DNA of 64,000 nt from Vreelandella boliviensis LC1 (GCF_000236035.1 NZ_JH393259.1:1-64000), one strand, 5' to 3'. Positions 25,250-34,506 are shown, numbered from the stretch's first letter. The notes: generated by a model from the sequence alone, not told the origin. Program-made: numbers and translations.

Positions 25250-25314
25250 GATGAGTGGTAGCGCGTTGTTGATAAAATTAAAAAATTGCTATGTGACGTC
25301 GGGAGTGCGGTGCT

Positions 25315-26523
25315 GTGCCATTACGGGAAAAAAAGTATCAGGTGCATGGGTTAACAGGGCAATTTTGCGACGCTAGCAGTGAGTTGATGTATCGGCGGAC
25401 TATCCAGGAAAGTGTGAGGCTTGAGTTCAGCCTTGCCGTGAGCGTTGCGGCATGTGTCTTTGGCATGTTTGTGATTTCGGACTACTACCTGCTGGGGCTT
25501 ACCCGGTCGTTCTATCTGCTGCTTACCATGCGAATAGTGGTGGTGAGCCTTTGTCTATTGATAGCCTTCGTGGTGCGGCGTTGGAGTGGAAACGATTACC
25601 GTGTCTGGTTGCACGCCTTGCCGCTATGGGTCTTTGCCACAGGCATTATTTTGATTGTACCTCTACGGCCTGAAAGCTTATCCACACAAATTACCGCCGT
25701 GGCGGTCGCCACCATGGGGTTCTATCTCCTGATCCCTAATCGACTTACCGTGGTGACAGCTGCCAGCCTCTATTTAAATATTGGCTTTCTAGTGTCTGCG
25801 GTGCTGTTCGCGGGACTGACCCCGATAGGAATGCTTTTGCTCGCTGTTTTGCTGGGTATGAGCAATGTGGTGGGGTTCTTTGCCTTGCTACGCCTGGAAA
25901 GACTGCAACGTAAGCAGTATGCAATGCTTTATGAGGAGCGTGATCAAAACCGACAGTTGCATAATGAGATCGCTCACCGACAATCACTGGAAGAGCAATT
26001 GCGGATAGCCGCTGAGCGGGATGCGCTGACCAATCTCAATAATCGTGGCCATTTTATGAAACTGGCTAAGGGGCTATTAAAGCGTTCCCAATACGAAAAG
26101 GTGCCGTTTAGCCTGTTTATGATCGATGTGGATCACTTCAAGAGCATTAATGATACCTGGGGGCATAGCCACGGGGATTGGGTGCTAACAAAGATCGCAG
26201 GGGTTTGCGCAGAGTCTCTGCGCCCATCGGATGTGATAGGACGTTTTGGCGGTGAAGAGTTTGTCGTGGCGTTGCCGAACACCAGCCCAAGCGAAGCACA
26301 AATGATTGCGGAGCGCCTGAAAATGAAGGTCGCCGAGCTGTCTTCAATGGAAGAAATGAGCAAACTGAATCCAAGTATCACCATCGGTGTGGCTGCAACG
26401 AGTGCTGATGATGTCGGCCTTGAGTCTCTTATCACGCGTGCGGATCAGATGCTTTACGTTGGCAAGCGCGGAGGAAGGAACCAGGTAGTGGTATGCCGTG
26501 ATGCACGCTCTGACAGCAGTTAG
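25315..26523 (+). CDS. Membrane diguanylate cyclase
   Basis: This encodes 402 residues from GTG 25315; ATG 25387 (MYRRTIQES) is an alternative start. About six helices (roughly 40-205) form an integral sensor. The C-terminal GGDEF domain has the active motif GRFGGEEFVVAL at about 311 and an upstream RPSD five residues before it, which matches the RxxD inhibitory site. It should make c-di-GMP with product inhibition. It follows the M48 gene by 65 bp and may be on a separate transcript. Confidence 0.88.
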   Translation: MPLREKKYQVHGLTGQFCDASSELMYRRTIQESVRLEFSLAVSVAACVFGMFVISDYYLLGLTRSFYLLLTMRIVVVSLCLLIAFVVRRWSGNDYRVWLHALPLWVFATGIILIVPLRPESLSTQITAVAVATMGFYLLIPNRLTVVTAASLYLNIGFLVSAVLFAGLTPIGMLLLAVLLGMSNVVGFFALLRLERLQRKQYAMLYEERDQNRQLHNEIAHRQSLEEQLRIAAERDALTNLNNRGHFMKLAKGLLKRSQYEKVPFSLFMIDVDHFKSINDTWGHSHGDWVLTKIAGVCAESLRPSDVIGRFGGEEFVVALPNTSPSEAQMIAERLKMKVAELSSMEEMSKLNPSITIGVAATSADDVGLESLITRADQMLYVGKRGGRNQVVVCRDARSDSS

Positions 26524-26532
26524 CTGTTCCCT

Positions 26533-26934
26533 ATGCCCCCATCACTGCTCCTTTTGCTCGCCGACACACTACTAATTCTCCACGTGCTATTCGTGGCCTT
26601 TGTGGTGCTCGGCTTATTCGCAGTGTACACAGGTTATTTCCTGAACTGGCAGTGGGTGCGCAATCGGGTGTTTCGCATCGTGCATCTGTGCGCCATAGGC
26701 TATGTGGTGATTCAAGTCTGGCTGGGGGTAGTTTGCCCGTTAACCGTCTGGGAAATGGCGCTCAGAGCAGAGGCGGGCGCTGCTACCTATTCCGGCTCAT
26801 TCATTCAGCACTGGCTGCATAGCCTGCTCTATTTCACTTTGCCGGAGTGGGTGTTTGTGGTGGTTTACACGCTATTCGGTAGCTTGGTGTTGGCCAGTTG
26901 GTTTGTCGTGCGTCCAAATGCGCGCTCTCGTTAA
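26533..26934 (+). CDS. DUF2784 membrane protein
   Basis: This encodes 133 residues with four helices. The signature segments are LLLLADTLLILHVLFVAFVV, the NWQWVRNRVFRIVHL loop, and VCPLTVWEMALR with a conserved Cys; these fit DUF2784. The function is unknown. It starts nine bases after the cyclase stop, so the two are probably cotranscribed. Confidence 0.85.
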   Translation: MPPSLLLLLADTLLILHVLFVAFVVLGLFAVYTGYFLNWQWVRNRVFRIVHLCAIGYVVIQVWLGVVCPLTVWEMALRAEAGAATYSGSFIQHWLHSLLYFTLPEWVFVVVYTLFGSLVLASWFVVRPNARSR

Positions 26935-27083
26935 TTTCTTCACAGATCGGTATCTTTTTTAGCTAGCCAAGCGCTAGGTATCGGTGGGGCTCCTTGCGCA
27001 TTGGCAGGTAAGCTTGTCGCTTTATTCTTTGCGATATATGATTCGTATGCATTTTATATTCGTTTCATATATTGGGTGATGTG

Positions 27084-27290
27084 ATGGGTATCGTTAAGAT
27101 CAATGACCAGTTGCATGAAGATATTCGTAGGGCGAGTACCGTCATGGTGCGTTCAATCAACGCCCAGGCAGAGTACTGGATGAAGGTTGGTATGTTGGCT
27201 GAGGCTAATCCGAGTATGACTTTCTCTGACATTATGCGTGAGCAAATGAAGCAAGCTGATGTAGATGTAAGGAAGGTGATCGGTGGGTGA
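27084..27290 (+). CDS. ParD-like antitoxin-family protein
   Basis: This encodes 68 residues from ATG 27084; a TTG at 27072 is less likely. The sequence VKINDQLHEDIRRASTVMVR and SINAQAEYWMKVGMLAEANP fits the ParD_like family: a ribbon-helix-helix-type start with R(S)xNAQAEYW, usually DNA-binding. No toxin of ParE type is adjacent. It overlaps the next gene, a methionine aminopeptidase, by 8 bp, so translation is coupled. This pairing recurs in proteobacteria as I recall. Confidence 0.75.
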   Translation: MGIVKINDQLHEDIRRASTVMVRSINAQAEYWMKVGMLAEANPSMTFSDIMREQMKQADVDVRKVIGG

Positions 27291-28068
27291 GGTAACTCTG
27301 AAAAGCGAAGAGGAGCTGAGCGTAATGCGTGAAGCCGGGCGGCTACTCGCATTGGTTTTTAGCCATCTTGATAAGCAAATAGTGCCCGGTATATCCACCA
27401 TGGACATTAATAATTGGGCCGAAAGATACATCGTGGACGATTTGCAGGCCCGTCCCGCTAGCCAGGGGCAGTACGATTACCAGTTCGTGTTAAATGCATC
27501 AGTTAATCACGTGGTGTGTCACGGGATTCCATCTGAAACGCAAACGCTTAAATCAGGCGATATTGTTAATGTCGATATTACCCTGGAAAAAGGCGGCTTT
27601 ATTGCTGATTCCAGCAAGATGTACCTGATCGGCGACGTTACACCCTACGCAAAGCGGCTGGTGGATAAAACCTACGAAGCCATGTGGCAAGGCATACACG
27701 CAGTCAAGCCCGGTGCCACGTTGGGTGATGTGGGGTATGCCATCCAGCAACATGCCGAAAATCACGGCTACTCTGTTGTGCGAGAGTATTGCGGCCATGG
27801 AATTGGCCGGGAAATGCATGAAGAGCCCCAGGTGCTGCATTATGGAAAGAAAGGCAGAGGTTTGGTTTTAAAAGAAGGGATGGTGTTTACCATCGAGCCG
27901 ATGATTAATCAGGGTAGGGCCAAGATAAAAACCAAGCGAGATGGCTGGACGGTAGTGACTAGTGACAAGACATTGTCAGCTCAGTGGGAGCATACAGTTG
28001 CGGTCACATCCAGCGGTTTTGAAGTGCTCACACTTAGGGATGAAGAGCTTGGTCAACCTGGGTTTTAA
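27283..28068 (+). CDS. map: Methionine aminopeptidase, type I
   Basis: This encodes 261 residues, GTG start overlapping the ParD-like gene. All five metal ligands of MetAP-I are in place: Asp in VNVDITLEKGG, Asp in FIADSSKMY, His in GHGIGREMHEEP, Glu in FTIEPMINQG and Glu in QWEHTVAVT. The His in VVCHGIP matches the substrate-contact His. It lacks the N-terminal zinc finger, like the short bacterial form. It removes the initiator Met from nascent proteins. Linked to an antitoxin-like gene rather than rpsB, it is probably an accessory second copy. Confidence 0.92.
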   Translation: MGEVTLKSEEELSVMREAGRLLALVFSHLDKQIVPGISTMDINNWAERYIVDDLQARPASQGQYDYQFVLNASVNHVVCHGIPSETQTLKSGDIVNVDITLEKGGFIADSSKMYLIGDVTPYAKRLVDKTYEAMWQGIHAVKPGATLGDVGYAIQQHAENHGYSVVREYCGHGIGREMHEEPQVLHYGKKGRGLVLKEGMVFTIEPMINQGRAKIKTKRDGWTVVTSDKTLSAQWEHTVAVTSSGFEVLTLRDEELGQPGF

Positions 28069-28155
28069 TCAATCTGGCGAAGATCATTAGGTGCGTTAAG
28101 CTGAAAGCAGCAGTATTTCAATATTTCTGTCCAGCCAAACGAAAAGGGATCTACG

Positions 28156-29520
28156 ATGGCTAAAACACCTAAAGGTACCGGCAGCGGTAGCACGCCGCCT
28201 GGCCCGAGCGGCTCACTTAACTCGGTCTCCTGCAGCACCGAAAAACTCCTGTTGGCAGCGCTGGAGCGTGGCGGCAGCTGCCTTGAAACGGGACGCTTTC
28301 TTATCAGTTATCGTGAGGGAAGAGTAGAGGAGGGCATCAAGGCGCTAAAGGCTCAGAACTTTCGGGTGGCCGATGCCCGTGACTTTACCGATCAGGCCGT
28401 CAGCCTGGAAGACACTGGGGACGCAGAGGCGTTGGTGTTCCCGGAGCTGGGTGTCGCGCTGGTTGGCGGTGACGCCTTAGAGCAGCACGGGATGAGTGTT
28501 TTTGACAAAATTTCAGCGGATAGTCCGATAGAAATTATTGAGCCAGAGTATTTTGCGTTTTCTGAAAGCTCTGATTTTAAAGGCTCTGATTTTAAAAGCT
28601 CTGATTCTAGAAATGCTGACTACCTGCGGGGCTTTTTGCGCGCAGCGAGTACTATCGCGCGCGATCTTGGCGTTGAACTTGATAGTAACGAGCGCAAAGA
28701 ATCGCATGAGACGGACGCGCCTGAGGTGACTTGGGGGCTGAATCAATGCAATGTCCCGCAAAGCCGTTGGAGTGGTTCGGGCATTAAAGTCGCCGTGCTG
28801 GATACCGGTATGGATCTTGGCCACCCGGATTACGCTGGCAGGGAGTTTGTTACCCGATCCTTCGTTGGGGAACCGGTTCAGGATCTCAATGGGCATGGCA
28901 CGCACTGCATAGGTACGGCTTGTGGGCCAAAAGCGCCTTCCGAAAGTACTTCACGTTACGGTATCGCGTTCGATGCTCAGGTGTTGGTTGGCAAGGTGCT
29001 GACCAACTCAGGTAGTAGTACCGGGGCAGGTGTGCTCGCAGGCTTGAACTGGGCCATTGCCAATCGGTGTGAAGTGATCTCGATGTCGCTGGGTAGCCAA
29101 AGCCCAGTGCAAGCAGCCTACACCCACGCTGGCGCTGCGGCACTTCGTAATGGATGCCTGATTATTGCCGCCGCAGGCAATTCTTCTGCAAGCACTGGCG
29201 CGCCTGCCAATTCACCCACGGTGATGTCTGTGGCGTCTGTCGATTCAAACCTGAAGCCTTCCAGTTTCTCAAATCATGGCAAGATTGAGATTGCCGCACC
29301 GGGGCGCGATATCTTCTCTTCATGGCCTCGGCCCACACGCCATAAAACGATTAGCGGCACCAGCATGGCAGCGCCGCATGTGGCAGGCTGCGCAGCCCTC
29401 TGGGCAGAGTCCGACGCCTCACTGCGGGGAGTGAAGCTGTGGCAACAACTGGTGGCTTCGGTAAAAGGGCTGCCATCGCCTGAGCCCCGCGTTGGCGCGG
29501 GTTTAGTACAAGCACCTTAA
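28156..29520 (+). CDS. Subtilisin-like (S8) serine peptidase
   Basis: This encodes 454 residues without a clear signal peptide. An N-terminal domain (about 45-135, FLISYREGRVEEGIKALKAQ to PIEIIEPEYFAF) resembles an I9 propeptide. After a repetitive linker (SSDFKGSDFKSSDSR) comes the catalytic domain: Asp in VAVLDTGMDLGHP (about 216), His in NGHGTHCIGT, Asn in AAAGNSSAST and Ser in SGTSMAAPHVAG (about 403). All key residues are present. It is followed 13 bases later by a small I9-like gene, so enzyme and partner are co-expressed. It is probably intracellular or secreted by a non-Sec route. Confidence 0.9.
   Translation: MAKTPKGTGSGSTPPGPSGSLNSVSCSTEKLLLAALERGGSCLETGRFLISYREGRVEEGIKALKAQNFRVADARDFTDQAVSLEDTGDAEALVFPELGVALVGGDALEQHGMSVFDKISADSPIEIIEPEYFAFSESSDFKGSDFKSSDSRNADYLRGFLRAASTIARDLGVELDSNERKESHETDAPEVTWGLNQCNVPQSRWSGSGIKVAVLDTGMDLGHPDYAGREFVTRSFVGEPVQDLNGHGTHCIGTACGPKAPSESTSRYGIAFDAQVLVGKVLTNSGSSTGAGVLAGLNWAIANRCEVISMSLGSQSPVQAAYTHAGAAALRNGCLIIAAAGNSSASTGAPANSPTVMSVASVDSNLKPSSFSNHGKIEIAAPGRDIFSSWPRPTRHKTISGTSMAAPHVAGCAALWAESDASLRGVKLWQQLVASVKGLPSPEPRVGAGLVQAP
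28568..28608 (+). repeat. In-frame 15-bp tandem repeat in the S8 gene
   Basis: GCTCTGATTTTAAAG occurs at 28568-28582, again with one change at 28583-28597, and partly at 28598-28608. It codes for a five-residue linker unit between prodomain and protease. Copy number could vary without breaking the frame. Confidence 0.7.
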
Positions 29521-29533
29521 TAAGGAATGATCG

Positions 29534-29773
29534 ATGGCAAAAATAGCGCTCTGGATAATTACAATTTCCGACGATCAATCGATCAATGACATCGCCACAC
29601 GGCTAAGTGCCGAGGGGTTGATTATCCGGGAGGTGCTAAAAGAGATCGGTTGCATTACCGGGGCGGCCGATGATGTCACGGTGGAACGTCTGAAGCATAT
29701 CCAAGGCGTGGTGGATATTGCGCCTGATATTCAGATCGGTATGGGGCCACCAGGCTCCGAGGAGACTTGGTAA
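29534..29773 (+). CDS. Stand-alone I9-like protein, partner of the S8 peptidase
   Basis: This encodes 79 residues. It has the ferredoxin-like propeptide pattern: an opening strand (KIALWIITISDD), helix (SINDIATRLSAEGL), strand, helix (VERLKHIQGVVDIAPD) with the GVxDIxPD turn typical of subtilisin prodomains, and an acidic tail. Free I9 domains inhibit or help fold subtilases. AAGGA precedes ATG. The 13-base spacing from the protease gene supports a shared job, as inhibitor or chaperone. Some databases label similar proteins ketohydroxyglutarate aldolase, which the sequence does not support. Confidence 0.7.
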   Translation: MAKIALWIITISDDQSINDIATRLSAEGLIIREVLKEIGCITGAADDVTVERLKHIQGVVDIAPDIQIGMGPPGSEETW

Positions 29774-30004
29774 GCACCATTAACATTTCGCTCGGTGTTA
29801 TGTGAATCATGGCTTCAATGGAGAGGTGACATGACAACTCCCGCTAAGAACACCGTTTGGGGGTTTAACTAGGGCATTATGAGCACTGCAACTCATATGT
29901 TACAATATGTAATTGCCCATTAGCCCCACCAGAAAAACTCTTATATCACTAGTGTTTCCACTAGGGTGTGGGTGGTGCAAAACTACCCAGTACCGGAAAA
30001 GGTG

Positions 30005-31114
30005 ATGATGAGAAAGCGCGTACCAATACCTGCTGAATGGCGGGTCAATTTTCTTCTTAATCAATATTCGCTTTCGCGTCGACTTGGCTACTTGTTGTCC
30101 TGCGTAGTACTGGTGTTGTTGCCCGTTTTCACCATTTTCGACGCTACGCTAGTCGGTTACTCAAACGAGGAGTCAGTGTGGAAACATATTGTGCTCCGGT
30201 TGCCCACCGCCATTCTGGCAATCATCTTTCTGGTGCTCTACCACAATAAAACCCAGGGCTATTGGGCCTATCCGCTGCTGCTGGCGCTTAATCTTTCTCT
30301 GGTGGGTATGGTGGCTGCCATGTTCGCATTGCACTATACGGAGCAGGGCGGGCATCTTCTCTACATCACTCAGGGCCTCACCTTGGCCATCATTGCCGTG
30401 GCTACGGCGACTGTTTACGGTGTTAGAGATCTGGCTATTATCTACGGGTTGCCATTTCTGGCAGTAGTCGCTTTACTTGCTTATACAGGCAGCACGTTAC
30501 CTGATAATCCCATTCATTTAATCTTCATTCCCGCTGCTATGGGCATAGGCGCAGTCATTGCCACGATGTTGCACCAGGAACACCAGCGCACTTTTATGGC
30601 CAGCCAGCAGCTTGAGTATAATGCTTTGACCGACGCGCTGACCGGCTTGCCCAACCGGCGCTCCATGCAAACACAATTGCAGGCAGAGTGGAGCCACGCT
30701 AAGCGCAACGAGCAATGTTTCGCTGTGTTGATGGCCGATCTGGATCGCTTTAAGGCTGTTAATGACCAGCATGGCCATGAGGTGGGGGACGAGGTGCTCA
30801 CCATTCTTGCTAGCCGGTTCACCACCTCCCTTCGCGGTGGAGATCGAGTAGCCCGCTGGGGCGGTGAGGAATTTTTGCTGCTGATCCCTAACGCCACCCC
30901 GGAAAGCGCTCTGGCCGTCGCAGAAAAGGTACGCCGATCAGTGGCTGAGCCAGCGTTTGCCACCTCTGCCGGCAGCTTGGCGATTACACTGAGCCTGGGG
31001 GTAGCGCTTTACCGTGAGGTTGAAAGCATTGACGAAGTTATAAGCCGCGCCGATAAGGCGCTTTACCGTGCCAAGCTGGAAGGACGCAACCGAGCGGTGT
31101 TAGCAGACGGCTGA
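30005..31114 (+). CDS. Membrane diguanylate cyclase
   Basis: This encodes 369 residues from ATG 30005, with AAAAGG two to three bases before the tandem ATGs; the upstream GTG 29966 has no ribosome site. Five to six helices occupy residues about 30-195. The GGDEF domain has ALTDALTGLPNRR, MADLDRFKAVNDQHGHEVGD and the active motif ARWGGEEFLLLIP (about 285), preceded by an RGGD inhibitory site. It is active and product-inhibited by these features. It is monocistronic. Confidence 0.88.
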   Translation: MMRKRVPIPAEWRVNFLLNQYSLSRRLGYLLSCVVLVLLPVFTIFDATLVGYSNEESVWKHIVLRLPTAILAIIFLVLYHNKTQGYWAYPLLLALNLSLVGMVAAMFALHYTEQGGHLLYITQGLTLAIIAVATATVYGVRDLAIIYGLPFLAVVALLAYTGSTLPDNPIHLIFIPAAMGIGAVIATMLHQEHQRTFMASQQLEYNALTDALTGLPNRRSMQTQLQAEWSHAKRNEQCFAVLMADLDRFKAVNDQHGHEVGDEVLTILASRFTTSLRGGDRVARWGGEEFLLLIPNATPESALAVAEKVRRSVAEPAFATSAGSLAITLSLGVALYREVESIDEVISRADKALYRAKLEGRNRAVLADG

Positions 31115-31118
31115 AGGT

Positions 31119-31220
31119 ATGCCCCGTTTTCCAGATACCGAGAGAGTATTGGTTGATCTTACCCATCCCCTCGAGGGTTTTTATTATCGACACAATGGCA
31201 AAGTATTTTTTACTGACTGA
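31119..31220 (+). CDS. Possible small protein, 33 residues
   Basis: ATG 31119 opens a frame to TGA reading MPRFPDTERVLVDLTHPLEG then FYYRHNGKVFFTD. It starts two codons after the cyclase stop and could be translated by coupling. No clear ribosome site or family was seen, so it may not be real. Confidence 0.25.
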   Translation: MPRFPDTERVLVDLTHPLEGFYYRHNGKVFFTD

Positions 31221-31241
31221 TGTCTACTGAAAGGAAGAATC

Positions 31242-31838
31242 ATGGTGCTAACTATCGTTATTATCTTGGCGATCATCGCCGCTATCGCGTTTTACGTCAT
31301 CGGTATCTACAACCGACTTGTTTCGTTGAAAAATCGCTTTGAGAACGCCTTTGCTCAGATTGAAGTGCAGCTTAAGCGTCGGCATGACTTGATTCCTAAC
31401 TTAGTCGAAACTGCCAAAGGGTATCTCAGTCATGAGCGGGAAACGCTGCAATCGGTCATCGAGGCGCGTAATACAGCCTCTGCTGGGCTAAAAGCGGCCG
31501 CGGCAAACCCGGGTAGTGCCAAGGCCATGGCAGACCTGGGAGGTGCAGAGGGTGCGCTGACTCAGGCGATGGGGCGGCTCAATGTAGTCATGGAAGCCTA
31601 CCCGGATTTAAAAGCCTCACAAAATATGCAGCAGTTGTCTGAAGAGCTAACCAGCACGGAAAACAAAGTAGCCTTTGCGCGACAGTCATTTAACGATGCG
31701 GTGATGCACTACAACACTTACCGCCAGAGCTTCCCACCGGTAGCCGTGGCTGGCATGTTCGGCCATGATCAGGATGCTTCCCTGTTAGAGTTTGAAGACA
31801 GCGCTCAGATTCAAGTAGCGCCGAAGGTATCGTTCTAA
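31242..31838 (+). CDS. lemA: LemA-family protein
   Basis: This encodes 198 residues. An N-terminal helix (VLTIVIILAIIAAIAFYVIG) is followed by the family core YNRLVSLKNRFENAFAQIEV, QLKRRHDLIPNLVETAKGYL, and YNTYRQSFPPVAVAGMFG. The length is usual. LemA proteins form helical bundles anchored in the inner membrane; their role is unclear, but they are often next to an M48 protease as here. GGAAG precedes ATG. The next gene starts 24 bp downstream. Confidence 0.93.
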   Translation: MVLTIVIILAIIAAIAFYVIGIYNRLVSLKNRFENAFAQIEVQLKRRHDLIPNLVETAKGYLSHERETLQSVIEARNTASAGLKAAAANPGSAKAMADLGGAEGALTQAMGRLNVVMEAYPDLKASQNMQQLSEELTSTENKVAFARQSFNDAVMHYNTYRQSFPPVAVAGMFGHDQDASLLEFEDSAQIQVAPKVSF

Positions 31839-31862
31839 GTTACAACCCAGGGAAAGCGAGAC

Positions 31863-33821
31863 ATGGATTTTTTTACCGCGCAGGATAACGCTCGTCGTAA
31901 AACCGGGCGTCTAGTTGTCTTGCTGGTACTAGCAGTACTAGCCCTGATTGTAGTGACGACGCTAGCAATAGCCGTTGCGTTTTATCTAATGGGAGATCAA
32001 TCCACAGCGCAAGCCGACCTTTCCGCCCAGGGAATGCTGTCCGCATTATCAATTGAGCTTGTGTTCGGGGTTGCTATTGGGGTGCTGGCCGTTGTAGTGC
32101 TGGGCGGTCTATTCAAACGAAGCCAGCTAGGGCGTGGCGGTCGCGCAGTGGCAGAAGCCCTTGGCGGACGCGAAATCAATCTTAATACCCGCGATGCTGA
32201 TGAGCGGCGCATTCTCAATGTGGTTGAAGAGATGGCCATTGCCTCTGGAACGCCCGTACCCTCTGTCTATGTACTAGAGGAAGAGAGCATCAATGCCTTT
32301 GCCGCAGGCTACCAAACCAACGATGCCGTGATTGGTATTACCCGTGGCACCATCCGCAACCTTAATCGAGATGAGCTGCAGGGTGTTGTAGCCCATGAGT
32401 TTAGCCATATTCTGCATGGCGATATGCGGTTGAATATGCGCTTGATCAGCATTCTGCACGGCATCCTAATCATTGGTTTTTTGGGCGGCATGCTACTGCG
32501 CAGTATGCGTTTTCGGCGGGTCGGTGGTGGTGGTAAGCGCGATAACTCAGGCGCCATTATTTTAGCGCTGGGGGCGGCACTGATGGTGATCGGCTACGCC
32601 GGCACTTTCTTTGGCAATTTGATCAAGTCGGCGGTCAGTCGGCAGCGTGAATATCTGGCGGATGCCTCAGCGGTGCAGTTTACCCGCAATCCTGAGGGGA
32701 TTGGTAACGCGCTGGTTAAAATCGGCTCGCACACTCTGGGCTCTCACCTGCAAGCTACACAGGCGGCGGAATTCAGCCACCTTTTCTTCGGTCAAGGCGT
32801 GCGGCAGGGGTTTAGCCAAATCATGGCTACTCACCCGCCGGTTAAAGAGCGAATCAAGCGGGTAATGCCAGACTGGGATGGCCGTTTCGAAGCCACTTGG
32901 CCCAAGCAGCCAGACGAGACTGACGCACCAGATTCTTTAGACAGCGATGAACGCTCTGCAGCAGGACACAGATTTGGATCAGGAGCAGAACCAGGAACGC
33001 AGGCGGCTGTTTTAACCGCCGCCTCTGCTCAAACAGCTATCGGTTCCATGGGCCAGCCCGATCAGCGTCACTTAGCCCAGGCTAGAGCAACGCTAGGCGC
33101 GTTACCGGAGCAGATTAGAACCGCAGCTCATGAGCCCTATGCCGCCCGCGCGTTAATGCACGCGCTATTGCTTAGCGAAGACAAGGCCACTCGTAAACAT
33201 CAATTGGAGGTGCTGCAGCAAGCCGCACAGCCGGATGTATACCAAGCGCTGATGGATTATGGCCCTGACGTATTGAAGCTGGATGTAGCGTTACGCCTGC
33301 CGCTCATTGAGTTGGCGCTGCCCGCGTTACGCTCGCTTTCAATGCCGCAGGCCCAGCACTTTCGCATTTGCATGGAACGGCTGATCGAAGCAGATGGTCA
33401 GGTTAGCCTGTTTGAATGGACGCTGTATCAGCTGTTGCTCAACAACCTGAGCGAGCAGGGTAGCGGGCCCTCCAGCCTTAAGTTAAACGACCTGCAGCGG
33501 GAGTGTCAGATGCTGCTAACGGTGCTTGCCGCCGCCGGGCAAGATGATCCTGATGAAATAAGCGCGGCTCTCAACGCCGCAGAGAGTGAGCTGCCGTTCT
33601 CATTAACAGCCATTGAGGATATAAGTGATATGCGTGCGCTCAGTCTGGCGGTTGAGCGTTTGCGGCGCTTAAAGCCTTTGCATAAGCCTGCTCTGTTGCT
33701 AGCGATGGCGCGTTGTATTGAGCACAGCGGACGTATTCTGCCTGCCGAAGCCGAGTTGTTCCGTGCTATGTCAGATATTCTCGATTGCCCCATGCCGCCA
33801 CTGTTATCGGAAGAGGCATAG
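31863..33821 (+). CDS. M48-family integral membrane metalloprotease with C-terminal extension
   Basis: This encodes 652 residues. There are two N-terminal helices (about 18-42 and 65-85), the zinc motif HEFSH at about 178, further helices (about 200-220, 235-255), and the third ligand Glu in RQREYLADASAVQFTRNP. This is the HtpX/YhfN-like core to about residue 340. The remaining 310 residues, after an Asp/Ser-rich linker, form a mainly helical domain found in long M48 proteins paired with LemA. A membrane quality-control role is likely. It forms an operon with lemA. Confidence 0.9.
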   Translation: MDFFTAQDNARRKTGRLVVLLVLAVLALIVVTTLAIAVAFYLMGDQSTAQADLSAQGMLSALSIELVFGVAIGVLAVVVLGGLFKRSQLGRGGRAVAEALGGREINLNTRDADERRILNVVEEMAIASGTPVPSVYVLEEESINAFAAGYQTNDAVIGITRGTIRNLNRDELQGVVAHEFSHILHGDMRLNMRLISILHGILIIGFLGGMLLRSMRFRRVGGGGKRDNSGAIILALGAALMVIGYAGTFFGNLIKSAVSRQREYLADASAVQFTRNPEGIGNALVKIGSHTLGSHLQATQAAEFSHLFFGQGVRQGFSQIMATHPPVKERIKRVMPDWDGRFEATWPKQPDETDAPDSLDSDERSAAGHRFGSGAEPGTQAAVLTAASAQTAIGSMGQPDQRHLAQARATLGALPEQIRTAAHEPYAARALMHALLLSEDKATRKHQLEVLQQAAQPDVYQALMDYGPDVLKLDVALRLPLIELALPALRSLSMPQAQHFRICMERLIEADGQVSLFEWTLYQLLLNNLSEQGSGPSSLKLNDLQRECQMLLTVLAAAGQDDPDEISAALNAAESELPFSLTAIEDISDMRALSLAVERLRRLKPLHKPALLLAMARCIEHSGRILPAEAELFRAMSDILDCPMPPLLSEEA

Positions 33822-33870
33822 GCATTTGAGCATGCCAATTTTGGCCGCTGAAGAATAAAGGGGAATAACG

Positions 33871-34506
33871 GTGTTTGAATACTCGCTGTTTCACTGGATG
33901 ACGTTTCTATCTGCGGCTGTACTTCTGAATCTATCGCCGGGGCCAGATATTGCTTACATATTGGGGCAAACCTTTCGTAGTGGTCGCCGCCACGGATTCG
34001 CCGCTATGTTTGGTATCTGGACCGGAGCAGCGCTGCACGTGGTGATGGCGGCAGTGGGGCTTTCGGCCATACTGGCAACATCAGCGTTAGCTTTTTCAAT
34101 TGTTAAATGGGTCGGGGCGGCCTATCTGATATGGCTGGGCGTTAAAATGCTGCTCTCACAGGGCGATCAATTTATTGCAGCAGAAAAGCAGAGCCCCAAG
34201 CGCCTATCCTCGGTTTATTGGCAGGGTATGCTGGTGTCCGCGCTAAACCCCAAAGTGGCCGTATTCTTCTTGGCGTTTTTGCCACAATTTATCGTGGAAG
34301 GCGCAGGCCCTGCCGAAGCTCAGCTTTTATTGCATGGCAGCTTGATTATCGTGGTTGCTGCGGTAATAGAGCCTCCTTTGGTACTGGCTGGAGCTAAGCT
34401 GGGTGCCTTTCTGAAGAGCAAGCCCCGCGTTGGTTTGTGGATGGATAGAAGCCTAGGGGCACTGTTTGTGGCATTGGGTGCACGGCTAGCGGCTAGCGCT
34501 AAATAG
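33871..34506 (+). CDS. LysE-family exporter
   Basis: This encodes 211 residues with six helices. GTG start with AAAGGGGAA upstream. Signatures are LNLSPGPDIAYILGQTFRSG, WVGAAYLIWLGVKML and SALNPKVAVFFLAFLPQFI. It is a paralogue of the gene at 12376 but clearly diverged. It probably exports amino acids or related metabolites. It is 49 bp after the M48 gene and could be the end of that transcript. Confidence 0.88.
   Translation: MFEYSLFHWMTFLSAAVLLNLSPGPDIAYILGQTFRSGRRHGFAAMFGIWTGAALHVVMAAVGLSAILATSALAFSIVKWVGAAYLIWLGVKMLLSQGDQFIAAEKQSPKRLSSVYWQGMLVSALNPKVAVFFLAFLPQFIVEGAGPAEAQLLLHGSLIIVVAAVIEPPLVLAGAKLGAFLKSKPRVGLWMDRSLGALFVALGARLAASAK

Noticed and set aside
29774-30004. CACTAG/CTAGTG inverted repeat near 29948-29974 considered as an operator
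   Set aside because: Short and imperfect, and no regulator gene is near; it could be chance.
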